Below, piece by piece: positions 6,106 through 13,785 of a stretch of 16,854 bases of DNA (position 1 is the first letter of the stretch; each line of letters begins with the position of its first letter). Below the pieces are notes generated by a model. That model ran no database searches. It was not told the origin of the DNA and was given only the letters and a program-made list of their open reading frames with translations. The stretch is taken from contig BTQP01000028.1 of the NCBI GenBank assembly GCA_036985935.1, positions 1 through 16,854 on the forward strand, written 5' to 3'. This stretch comes from JAMBLL01 sp036985935. Lineage in GTDB: Bacteria > Actinomycetota > Acidimicrobiia > Spongiisociales > UBA5794. The position numbers were made by a program, and so were the translations under genes.

Positions 6106-7620
6106 ATGAACCGCGAAGACGTACTCGACGCACTCGGAATCCCATCTGTCGCTTCCGGCGCCTACGCGGGAGCGTGGCGCGAGGGCGGCGGAACGCTGAT
6201 CGAGTCGATCGACCCGACGACAGAGCAGGCGATCGCCTCGGTGAAACAAGCCGACCTCGACGACTATGAAGCTGCCGTTCTCGCCTCTCAGGCGACATTC
6301 TCAGAGTGGCGCATGGTTCCAGCCCCAGAGCGTGGTCGGTATGTCCGGCTGATCGGCGAAGCCCTTCGCAGGTACAAAGAACCTCTTGGTGCGCTCGTTT
6401 CGATGGAAACGGGCAAGATCCGTGCCGAAGGTGAGGGCGAGGTCCAGGAGATGATCGACATCGTCGACTTCGCAGTCGGTCTTTCCCGGCAGCTCTACGG
6501 ATTGACAATCGCGTCTGAGCGGCCGCGTCACCGGATGTACGAACAGTGGCAACCGCTCGGTCCGATCGGCATCATCTCAGCGTTCAACTTTCCTGTGGCC
6601 GTGTGGTCGTGGAACGCGATGCTTGCGGCTGTGTGTGGTGACACGATGATCTGGAAACCTTCGCCTGTTGCCCCACTGAGTGCCGTTGCTGTGACGAACA
6701 TCTGCCACGAGGTCATGGAGGCGTCAGGATTCGAAGGTGTGTTCAACCTTGCCATCGGTGATGTTGATCCTGTCGGCGACGCCATGGTTGGAGATGTGCG
6801 ACTCCCGCTCATCTCGGCAACTGGATCCGTACGGATGGGCAGGCAGGTCGGTACACGGGTCGCAGAGCGGCTCGGTCGTTCTCTTCTCGAGCTCGGTGGT
6901 AACAATGCCATCATCGTGATGGCTGACGCGGACCTCGATCTTGTAGTTCGCGCATCCCTCTTCTCTGCTGCGGGAACGACCGGTCAACGTTGTACGTCGC
7001 TGCGTCGATTGATCGTCCACACCGACATCATCGACGAACTGTCAGAGAAGCTCGCAGCGTCGTACGGCCAGATCTCGATCGGCGATCCGCTCGAGCAAGG
7101 CACATTGATCGGCCCGATGGTGAACCAGCAGGCCGTCGACAACACGAAGGCCGCACTTGCCATTGCCCTCGAGCAAGGAGGAGAACTCCTCGCGGGCGGA
7201 AACGAGCTAGACCGCGACGGCTATTTCTTCGAACCGACACTCGTCAGAATCCCGGCAGATGCTCCGATCGTGCAACAAGAGACATTCGGCCCCATCATGT
7301 ACCTCATCGAAGTCGCCTCAATCGACGAAGCAATAGCAGTCCAGAACGACGTGCCGCAGGGTCTGTCGTCAGCGATATTCACGGATTCAGTACGAATGTC
7401 CGAGCAGTTCCTCTCAGCTGAGGGTTCCGACTGTGGCATTGCGAACGTCAATATCGGAACATCCGGTGCCGAGATCGGCGGTGCGTTTGGAGGCGAGAAG
7501 GAAACAGGTGGTGGCCGTGAATCCGGTTCCGATGCCTGGAAGGCCTATATGCGCCGTCAGACCGTCACGATCAACTGGTCCAAGGACCTGCCGCTCTCCC
7601 AGGGCATCGACTTCGGCTGA
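6106..7620 (+). CDS. ALDH7-type aldehyde dehydrogenase (aminoadipate-semialdehyde dehydrogenase-like)
   Basis: This 504-residue NAD(P)-dependent aldehyde dehydrogenase starts at ATG 6106 with GGAGG at 6091-6095. An upstream in-frame extension into ridA was rejected. Catalytic Cys296 is in GQRCTS and general-base Glu262 in LELGGNN. The Rossmann-side block PIGIISAFNFPVAVWSWN and the C-terminal EKETGGGRESGSDAWKAYMR, ending in LPLSQGIDFG, are hallmarks of the ALDH7/antiquitin family. Family members oxidise 2-aminoadipate 6-semialdehyde (in equilibrium with piperideine-6-carboxylate) in lysine breakdown; some bacterial members act on other semialdehydes. No lysine aminotransferase gene (lat) is in the window. 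The link to RidA is discussed in the findings. Confidence 0.9.
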   Translation: MNREDVLDALGIPSVASGAYAGAWREGGGTLIESIDPTTEQAIASVKQADLDDYEAAVLASQATFSEWRMVPAPERGRYVRLIGEALRRYKEPLGALVSMETGKIRAEGEGEVQEMIDIVDFAVGLSRQLYGLTIASERPRHRMYEQWQPLGPIGIISAFNFPVAVWSWNAMLAAVCGDTMIWKPSPVAPLSAVAVTNICHEVMEASGFEGVFNLAIGDVDPVGDAMVGDVRLPLISATGSVRMGRQVGTRVAERLGRSLLELGGNNAIIVMADADLDLVVRASLFSAAGTTGQRCTSLRRLIVHTDIIDELSEKLAASYGQISIGDPLEQGTLIGPMVNQQAVDNTKAALAIALEQGGELLAGGNELDRDGYFFEPTLVRIPADAPIVQQETFGPIMYLIEVASIDEAIAVQNDVPQGLSSAIFTDSVRMSEQFLSAEGSDCGIANVNIGTSGAEIGGAFGGEKETGGGRESGSDAWKAYMRRQTVTINWSKDLPLSQGIDFG

Positions 7621-7676
7621 GGAGCGCTTGGTCGTTGCACAACGTAGGGTTGTAGTTGCCAAGGGGAGGGCACGCG

Positions 7677-8399
7677 GTGGTTGGAAAAGTTCTCAGTCGG
7701 ACAGTCGCACTCATTCGAGATCGGTGGCAGGGCCTTGCCGGTGCCGCCATAGCGTTCGGTGCCCTCAGTGAGTTGATCGGGCTTCTGTTCCAGGTATTCA
7801 ATCAGGACGCGCTGAACGATCTTCAGTCAGCGGAGACGATCGATCCCGAAACGCTCGACGTCGGACAGATCTTTGGAGGGCTCTTCGTGTGGTCCGTCCT
7901 CGCCATGGTCGTTGGATTGGTCATCACAGCGGTGATGCTCAATATGGTGGCAGAGGCTGATCGTTCCGGTGTACCAGATGTGAATGTTGCATTGTCGAAG
8001 TCGTTCTCGCGATTCCTCCCGCTGCTTGGTTTGGTACTGCTTTCGACGATCTCGATCATGGTCGGTTTTCTATTGCTGGTGGCACCCGGGATATGGATAG
8101 CGGTGAGTCTTGTTCCCGCAGTGGCGATCTTCTTTCTCGAAGACAAAGGCCCGCTTGATTCGTTCAAAGAATCGATCCGTCTTGTCCGCGGGTCTTGGTG
8201 GCCGGTACTCGGGATCATCCTTTCGGTCGGACTCTTCGTTTTCCTTTTGGGATTCTTTCGGTTGGTCCCGGGACCGATCGGCTTTCTCCTCGGCGTTGTT
8301 GTCGCTGCAGTGACCGTTGTGGTTCAAGCGGCCGCTATCTACTTCACATTTGTGGAACTGCGCGGTGTCTCCACGATCGAAGACGTTCGCACCACCTGA
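7677..8399 (+). CDS. Polytopic membrane protein of unknown function
   Basis: The protein has 240 residues. GTG 7677 was chosen because AAGGGGAGGG (7661-7670) lies just upstream; a TTG at 7656 would put that ribosome-binding site inside the gene. About six hydrophobic helices are visible, near 19-40, 66-91, 111-130, 133-153, 173-196 and 201-228. The pattern of a long N-terminal amphipathic part, SFSRFLPLLGL, PGIWIAV, and SFKESIRLVRGSWWPVLG resembles the membrane-domain proteins often named after the glycerophosphodiester phosphodiesterase membrane domain, or the YciC-like family. There is no catalytic domain. It follows the ALDH7 gene by 56 bp and precedes the lipoprotein gene by 65 bp, so it may belong to the same transcript. 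Confidence 0.75.
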   Translation: MVGKVLSRTVALIRDRWQGLAGAAIAFGALSELIGLLFQVFNQDALNDLQSAETIDPETLDVGQIFGGLFVWSVLAMVVGLVITAVMLNMVAEADRSGVPDVNVALSKSFSRFLPLLGLVLLSTISIMVGFLLLVAPGIWIAVSLVPAVAIFFLEDKGPLDSFKESIRLVRGSWWPVLGIILSVGLFVFLLGFFRLVPGPIGFLLGVVVAAVTVVVQAAAIYFTFVELRGVSTIEDVRTT

Positions 8400-8464
8400 A
8401 ATTCCCGGGAACCTCCTCGGCCCTTCCGACCGTCGCACATGGGAGGGATTGAGAGGAGATTGAG

Positions 8465-10537
8465 ATGCGACGAATCACGATCGTTATGGTGGTTGCCTTT
8501 GCACTCGTTGTTACGGCATGTACTGCGGGTGCACAGATCGGGCCCAGCACGACCGGTCAGAGGGGTTCAAACCCGACGGGTCAGTCAGTGTTCAATACAG
8601 GGGGAACGGGAGTTTTTGCGGCCGGTGATGTCCAGCCGTTTGCTTCGTGCACCGAATTTCTTGACTACGCGAAGCAGCATGCGCTCGACCGGGTGGGACC
8701 ATACGGACTTGATGCTTACGGGTACGGTGGCCAGATCGCTGGGTTCGTCGACGCCGGTTTCGAGGAAGTTTCGGCAGATCTCAGCCGTGGGGGAGATGGC
8801 GAGTTTTCTACCACGACGGCTGCATCAGCCGGTGGGGTAAAGGGAACCGACTACTCCGGTACGAACGTCCAGGTCGCTGGCATTGACGAGCCCGACTTCG
8901 TCAAAACAGACGGCGAACGCATTTTCGTGGTCGCACAAGGAACGCTGTACTGGATCGATGCGTCTGGGACCCCCGAGATCGTTGATTCGATGAGCCTTGA
9001 AGGTTGGGGACAGCAACTGTTCCTGTCGGGCGACACGCTGCTCGTCATGAACTCCGGCGGTGGGTACCGTGCGGAACCTTTCTTCGATGGAGGTATCGCC
9101 TCCGAGGTGTACCCGGGGAACAGCCAAAGGACGGTTCTCACCGAGGTCGACGTCTCAGACCAAGGATCAATGAAAGCGATTCGAACTCTCACATTTGACG
9201 GAACGATGCTCTCTTCCCGCATGTCCGACGGATCTGTCCGGGTCGTCGTTCGTTCCCAACCGACAGGGTTCGCATGGGTCTTTCCCGAAGGAAGTGGCAT
9301 TCGGTCAGAACAGAAGGCCATCGATGCGAACAAGAAGATCATCGAGGACTCAACACTCGAGAACTGGGTTCCCTGGTACGTTCTGGAGGACCATGAGACA
9401 GGACTCACGTCCGACGGTCCGTTGCTTGGATGTGGTCAAGTCGGATACCCCCAGGACTTCTCGGGACTCTCCATGATGACCGTGCTATCGATCGACCTCG
9501 AAGAGGGTCTCGAGCCCGGCAACGGGATCGGGCTGCTCGCTGAGGGACAGACCGTGTACGCCTCGAGCGACAATCTCTATGTCGCTACGGCGCCATGGAT
9601 GGCCTGGCCGATAGCCACATTTGAAGACGATGGCGAACGCCAGGACACGCTGACGACGCAGATTCACATGTTCGATATATCTGATCCCAAGGAAGCCTCA
9701 TACGTCGCCTCGGGTGAGGTCGATGGCACGCTTCTCTCGCAGTGGTCCATGGATGAGTACGAGGGCACGCTCCGTGTTGTCGTGACGGACCAACCGCCGT
9801 GGGGCGGAAGGTCAGAGGCACCGGAAACGTCGGTGGTGGCGTTGCAGCGTGAGGACGAGAAGCTGGTTGAGGTCGGGTCGGTCGGCGGTCTTGGCAAGAA
9901 CGAGAGAGTTTTCGCAGTGCGCTTCATCCAGGACAAGGGATACGTCGTGACCTTCCGTCAGGTCGACCCGCTCTACGTTGTGGACCTGTCCGACCCCACG
10001 AATCTCGAGGTAAAGGGTGAATTGAAGATCAACGGTTACTCGTCGTATCTGCATCCGATCGGCGAGGACCTGCTTCTCGGCGTCGGCCAGGATGCGACCG
10101 ATGAAGGAAGGGTGCTCGGCACCCAGGTGTCCGTATTCGATGTGTCGGATCCAGCGAACCCGCATCGTCTTTCACGGATGACGTTCGATGACACGCAGTC
10201 GCAAGCAGAGTGGGATACCAAGGCGTTCTTGTGGTGGGCCCCTGAGGGCATCTCAGTGTTGCCGATGCAGCGCTGGTCCTGGGACGAGCGGACAGGCAAA
10301 GAAGACTTCTTCTCCGGCGCCACCGTGCTCAGTGTTACGCCGCAGCGCGTGAAGCAGCTCGGTGTGATCGAACACCCCGGCGACAGCGATTCTGAATGTG
10401 AAGAATGCGGATACTGGACGGCACCGATCATGCGATCGCTCGTCATCGGTGACACCCTCTTCACGATCTCCGAGACGGGTGTACTGGCATCGGATCTCGA
10501 ATCGCTCGAACAAATCGAATGGGTGGTATTCAAGTGA
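8465..10537 (+). CDS. Secreted lipoprotein with C-terminal beta-propeller domain (COG4880-like)
   Basis: This is a 690-residue precursor. The start at ATG 8465 is supported by AGGAG at 8454-8458. Residues 1-18 form a lipoprotein signal peptide and Cys19 in VVTAC is the lipobox cysteine, so the protein should be exported and lipid-anchored. After a low-complexity Gly/Thr/Ser segment, the block NVQVAGIDEPDFVKTDGERIFV (about 135-157) is the start of the Beta_propel family (PF09826). Repeated MFDISDPKEAS, VVDLSDPTNLE and VFDVSDPANPH units mark successive blades. The function of this family is unknown; extracellular binding or a protease-linked role has been suggested in other organisms. The gene ends 1 bp from the convergent glnR stop. 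Confidence 0.88.
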   Translation: MRRITIVMVVAFALVVTACTAGAQIGPSTTGQRGSNPTGQSVFNTGGTGVFAAGDVQPFASCTEFLDYAKQHALDRVGPYGLDAYGYGGQIAGFVDAGFEEVSADLSRGGDGEFSTTTAASAGGVKGTDYSGTNVQVAGIDEPDFVKTDGERIFVVAQGTLYWIDASGTPEIVDSMSLEGWGQQLFLSGDTLLVMNSGGGYRAEPFFDGGIASEVYPGNSQRTVLTEVDVSDQGSMKAIRTLTFDGTMLSSRMSDGSVRVVVRSQPTGFAWVFPEGSGIRSEQKAIDANKKIIEDSTLENWVPWYVLEDHETGLTSDGPLLGCGQVGYPQDFSGLSMMTVLSIDLEEGLEPGNGIGLLAEGQTVYASSDNLYVATAPWMAWPIATFEDDGERQDTLTTQIHMFDISDPKEASYVASGEVDGTLLSQWSMDEYEGTLRVVVTDQPPWGGRSEAPETSVVALQREDEKLVEVGSVGGLGKNERVFAVRFIQDKGYVVTFRQVDPLYVVDLSDPTNLEVKGELKINGYSSYLHPIGEDLLLGVGQDATDEGRVLGTQVSVFDVSDPANPHRLSRMTFDDTQSQAEWDTKAFLWWAPEGISVLPMQRWSWDERTGKEDFFSGATVLSVTPQRVKQLGVIEHPGDSDSECEECGYWTAPIMRSLVIGDTLFTISETGVLASDLESLEQIEWVVFK

Positions 10538-10538
10538 A

Positions 10539-11204
10539 TCAGCCGAAGCGGTAGCCGACTGAGCGGACTGTGGTTATCCACGATGCGCGCTGTTCTCCGA
10601 GTTTCGCTCGAAGGCGGCGGATGTGGACGTCGACGGTTCGCGAACCACCGAAGTAGTCATACCCCCATACACGTGAGAGCAGTTGTTCGCGGCTCCAGAC
10701 CCGGTTGGGGTTCTCCACGAGGAAACGCAGGAGTTCGTACTCCATGTACGTCAGGTCCTTCGGCTGGCCTGCGATCGTTGCCTGATACGTACCGGTGTTG
10801 AGTTCGAGATCCTCGTAGCGGATGATGTCTGCATCTGGCACGGAACCGAGGCCGCTGCCGATTCGTGCGAGCCGGATGCGTAGCTCCGTGGCGTCGATGG
10901 GTGTGAGGATGAAGTCGTCGAATCCGTCTCTATCGATGAGGTCGCCACTCAGAGTGCGATCGAGGACGATCAATACCGCCGCGGCGAGTTCCTCGCGGAT
11001 CTTCGATGCGACCGCTAGCGCGACGTCGGGATCCCTACCGATCTCGACGACCACTGCCGCCCACCCGACCTCAGGCTCCTTGGCTCCGGCATCGGAAACA
11101 CCGCTCACCGGAACAGGACGAAACCCGGCGCTCAACAGCGCCCCCGTGAGGGACGGTGACGAGGACTCGGGGAACACGGCCACGTATGCCGTTGGAGACG
11201 TCAT
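10539..11204 (-). CDS. glnR: GlnR-like OmpR-family nitrogen regulator
   Basis: This 221-residue protein starts at ATG 11204, overlapping the glnA stop as ATGA. A longer frame to 11291 lies inside glnA and was rejected. It has a degenerate receiver domain (about 1-120) and a winged-helix DNA-binding domain (about 128-220). The latter reads LTYMEYELLRFL, RVWSREQLLSRVWGYDYFGG and RTVDVHIRRLRAKLG, close to what I recall of Streptomyces GlnR. The phospho-acceptor Asp is replaced by Glu54 (VVVEIG) and the conserved Lys by Thr101 (ILTPI). This fits GlnR, an orphan regulator thought not to use classical phosphorylation. GlnR controls glnA, glnII, amtB and nitrate genes by binding DNA under nitrogen limitation. 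Linkage to glnA and a matching operator upstream strengthen the call. Confidence 0.82.
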   Translation of the reverse strand: MTSPTAYVAVFPESSSPSLTGALLSAGFRPVPVSGVSDAGAKEPEVGWAAVVVEIGRDPDVALAVASKIREELAAAVLIVLDRTLSGDLIDRDGFDDFILTPIDATELRIRLARIGSGLGSVPDADIIRYEDLELNTGTYQATIAGQPKDLTYMEYELLRFLVENPNRVWSREQLLSRVWGYDYFGGSRTVDVHIRRLRAKLGEQRASWITTVRSVGYRFG

Positions 11205-12529
11205 AACACGGGGAGGTACTGCTCGAGCTCGAATCGAGAGACATGCTGCTCGTACCTTGCCCATTCGCGTTTCTTGTTCTTGAGAAACCACTCGAACACG
11301 TGGTCACCGAGTGCTTCTCTGACGAGTTCGGATCCCTCCATGGTCGCGATCGCTTCGCTGAGGTTGTGAGGGATGTGTCGTACACCTGCATCGCGTCGCT
11401 GCGTCGGCGACATCGCGAGAACATCGGATCCCATTTCCGGTGGCAGCTCATAGTTGTTTGCGATCCCAGCGAGACCCGCCGCGAGGATGACCGACAGGGT
11501 GAGGTATGGATTGCACGACGCGTCCGGGGACCGGTACTCGATCCGTGTGGAGTCGATCTTGCCCTTCTTCGTTGCAGGTACGCGCACAAGGGCGCTCTGA
11601 TCGTTTCTTGCCCACGTTTCAAATACCGGGGCGTCGAATCCGCCGACGAGCCTCTTGTACGAGTTCACCCACTGGTTCGTTACTGCTGTGAGTTCCGAAG
11701 CGTGTGTCAGAAGCCCGGCGATGAATCCGCGCGCGACCTTCGACAGTTCATACTCTCCGCTCGGATCGTGGAACGCGTTCTCGTCTCCCTGGAAGAGTGA
11801 CAGGTGGAGGTGCATCCCTGATCCGTCGACAGATTCGAGCGGCTTTGGCATGAACGTTGCGTAGATGCCGTGTTCCGTTGCGACCTCCTTGACCGTGAGG
11901 CGCGTGGTCATGATCGTGTCCGCCATCGTCATGGCGTCTGTGTGGCGTAGGTCGAGTTCGTGCTGCGATGGTGACACCTCGTGATGACTGAAGACCACGG
12001 GGATGCCGAGTTGTTCGAGAGCGTCGATCGTCGTCCGGCGATATTCCTGAGCCACGTCGAGGGGTGTGAGATCAAAGTACCCGCCTTTGTCCAGAACCTT
12101 GGGTTCAGGCGAGGAGTCCTCGAAGTAGAAGAACTCGACCTCGGGAGCGACGTAGAAGGAGTATCCGAGCTCTGCGGCGCGCTTGACGTTCTGACGAAGA
12201 ACGTACCGGGGGTCTCCAGGGAACGGCTCACCGTCCGGCGTGACGATGTCGCAGAACATCCGTGCCACCCCTGCGTCGCCTCCCTTCCATGGCAGGATCT
12301 GAAATGTTGACGGGTCGGGTCGTGCAAGCATGTCCGCTTCGTAGGACCTCGAGAACCCGTCGATCGAGGAGCCATCGAACGAGATCCCCTCCTCGAGGGC
12401 GATGTCGAGTTCGGCCGGGGTGATCGCAAAGGATTTCAAGAACCCCTGTACATCGGTGAACCACAGTCGGATGAAGCGGATACCGCGCTCCTTGACCGTG
12501 CTCAGCACGTATTCCATTTGTCGATCCAT
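11201..12529 (-). CDS. glnA: Type I glutamine synthetase, alpha-like
   Basis: This 442-residue enzyme makes glutamine from glutamate, ammonia and ATP. ATG 12529 was chosen because GGAG lies 6 nt upstream; the in-frame TTG at 12541 falls within that ribosome-binding region. Metal and substrate residues are visible: DGSSIDGF at 52-59, Glu130 and Glu132 in APEVEF, HHEVSPSQHE at 182-191, GSGMHLHLS at 236-244, and RIEYR at 329-333. The adenylylation tyrosine of beta-type enzymes (NLYDLP) is missing; the region reads SDVLAMSP, so GlnE-type control is unlikely. Arg61 in GFSRSYEADM aligns with B. subtilis Arg62, the feedback-inhibition residue. The length of about 440 and lack of an insert also fit the alpha type. 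It is co-transcribed with the glnR-like gene and faces glnII. Confidence 0.95.
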   Translation of the reverse strand: MDRQMEYVLSTVKERGIRFIRLWFTDVQGFLKSFAITPAELDIALEEGISFDGSSIDGFSRSYEADMLARPDPSTFQILPWKGGDAGVARMFCDIVTPDGEPFPGDPRYVLRQNVKRAAELGYSFYVAPEVEFFYFEDSSPEPKVLDKGGYFDLTPLDVAQEYRRTTIDALEQLGIPVVFSHHEVSPSQHELDLRHTDAMTMADTIMTTRLTVKEVATEHGIYATFMPKPLESVDGSGMHLHLSLFQGDENAFHDPSGEYELSKVARGFIAGLLTHASELTAVTNQWVNSYKRLVGGFDAPVFETWARNDQSALVRVPATKKGKIDSTRIEYRSPDASCNPYLTLSVILAAGLAGIANNYELPPEMGSDVLAMSPTQRRDAGVRHIPHNLSEAIATMEGSELVREALGDHVFEWFLKNKKREWARYEQHVSRFELEQYLPVL

Positions 12530-12556
12530 CGGACTCTCCAAGTTCGTTGTGGTGCC

Positions 12557-12562
12557 ATCGTA
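12557..12562 (-). promoter_or_regulatory. Candidate -10 box of glnA
   Basis: TACGAT on the minus strand (12562-12557) lies about 27 nt before the glnA ATG, with no good -35 box. Weak -35 boxes are common at activator-dependent promoters. The operator array would lie roughly 50-90 bp upstream of the resulting start site. Confidence 0.35.
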
Positions 12563-12588
12563 TTGAATCTGGGCGAAAGCGCCAGACG

Positions 12589-12637
12589 TGAACGCGCATG
12601 TAACACAGCGTTCATACTGCAGTTACCGATATGAAAC
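12589..12637. promoter_or_regulatory. GlnR operator-like array between glnA and glnII
   Basis: Five 5-mers are spaced by exactly 6 nt: TGAAC (12589-12593), GTAAC (12600-12604), TTCAT (12611-12615), GTTAC (12622-12626) and GAAAC (12633-12637). The actinobacterial GlnR box, as I recall it, alternates GTnAC and GaAAC elements separated by 6 nt. Both GTnAC positions are perfect, the last GAAAC is perfect, TGAAC is partial and TTCAT is poor. The 11-nt period puts the elements on one DNA face. It lies between the divergent glutamine synthetase genes and could serve both. Confidence 0.7.
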
Positions 12638-12710
12638 GCCTTTGCACCATCCTTGAGAGATCAGGCGCTCCGCGCCGCCCACACACGAAACCTGCTGAGA
12701 GCGAGGACTC

Positions 12711-13709
12711 ATGCCGTATCGCGCTGAATACATCTGGATAGATGGCCGCAAACCGACTGCTCTACTGCGATCCAAGACCAAGATCGTGGCTGATGGCGAG
12801 CAGCCACCCATCTGGGGTTTCGACGGCTCGTCAACGGAACAGGCCCCCGGAAGTAACTCTGACTGCGTGCTGCGGCCCGTCAAGGTCGTTCCGGATCCCA
12901 TCCGTGGCGATGGTGACGTTCTCGTGATGTGCGAGGTTCTCAACACCGATATGACGCCACACGAGTCCAATACCAGGGCTGCCGCCGTCGCGGCGCTGGA
13001 GAAGTTCGGGGATCAGGAACCGTGGTTCGGTCTCGAGCAGGAGTACACGTTCTTCAAGGATGGTCGCCCGCATGGTTGGCCCATAGGCGGATTCCCCGCC
13101 CCTCAGGGTGGGTACTACTGCGGTATCGGCGCTGACGAGATCTGGGGTCGCGACATCGTCGAAGATCACACCTGGGCATGCATGGAGGCCGGGCTTGCGA
13201 TATCAGGGACGAACGCAGAGGTCATGATCGGTCAGTGGGAGTTCCAGATCGGCCCTGTCGACACAGTCGAAGTCGGTGATCAGCTCTGGCTTGCAAGATG
13301 GTTGTTGTATCGCATTGCTGAGGACTACGACATCTCCGCGACGTTGAACCCCAAACCTGTGAAGGGTGATTGGAACGGTGCAGGAATGCACACGAATTTT
13401 TCCACAAAGGCGATGCGTGAAAGCTGGGATCCGATCATCGCGGCTTGTGAGGCCCTTGGCGAAAAGGCCCAGGAACATGTCGCGGCGTACGGGGCAGGCA
13501 TCCAGCAGCGCCTGACGGGTCTCCATGAGACCGCTCCATGGTCGGAGTTCAGTTACGGCGTCTCAGATCGTGGCGCCTCCGTCCGGATCCCGTGGATGGT
13601 CGACGTCGACCGGAAGGGCTATATCGAGGACAGGCGCCCGAATGCGAACGCGGACCCCTATGTCGTGGCGACTCTGATCACGGAAACGGTGTGCAGCAAG
13701 CTGGCTTGA
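12711..13709 (+). CDS. glnII: Type II (eukaryote-type) glutamine synthetase
   Basis: This 332-residue enzyme is of typical length for the GSII family found in plants, rhizobia and some actinobacteria. Family blocks are visible: IWGFDGSST at 34-42, SDCVLRP at 50-56, GLEQEYTFF at 107-115, PQGGYYCGIG at 131-140, ISGTNAEVM at 164-172 followed by GQWEFQIGP, NGAGMHTNFST at 222-232, HETAPWSEFSYGV at 272-284 and DRGASVRIP at 286-294. It is cytoplasmic and catalyses the same reaction as GlnA but is not adenylylated. GSII enzymes are usually induced by nitrogen limitation, which fits the operator array upstream. AGGA at 12704-12707 is a close-set ribosome-binding site. A strong hairpin follows the gene. 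Confidence 0.95.
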   Translation: MPYRAEYIWIDGRKPTALLRSKTKIVADGEQPPIWGFDGSSTEQAPGSNSDCVLRPVKVVPDPIRGDGDVLVMCEVLNTDMTPHESNTRAAAVAALEKFGDQEPWFGLEQEYTFFKDGRPHGWPIGGFPAPQGGYYCGIGADEIWGRDIVEDHTWACMEAGLAISGTNAEVMIGQWEFQIGPVDTVEVGDQLWLARWLLYRIAEDYDISATLNPKPVKGDWNGAGMHTNFSTKAMRESWDPIIAACEALGEKAQEHVAAYGAGIQQRLTGLHETAPWSEFSYGVSDRGASVRIPWMVDVDRKGYIEDRRPNANADPYVVATLITETVCSKLA

Positions 13710-13757
13710 GGAACAAGCTGCGGCGTGAAGAGGCTGACAGCCAACAGCTCACAGCCA

Positions 13758-13785
13758 GATCACGAAACCGGAAACGGTTGTGATC
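13758..13785. terminator. Bidirectional hairpin terminator between glnII and the hypothetical gene
   Basis: GATCAC (13758-13763), a 2-nt bulge, AACCG, a GAAA tetraloop, CGGTT and GTGATC (13780-13785). This gives 11 pairs closed by a stable GNRA-type loop. It lies between two converging genes and its right arm just enters the minus-strand stop codon. No long T-run follows on either strand. Confidence 0.65.

Noticed and set aside
11205..11291. Longer N-terminus for the GlnR-like regulator
   Set aside because: The extra 29 codons are the out-of-frame end of glnA; the receiver fold begins at the ATGA overlap.
12530..12541. TTG start for glnA
   Set aside because: The TTG overlaps the GGAG that serves ATG 12529, and the extra four residues do not match the family.
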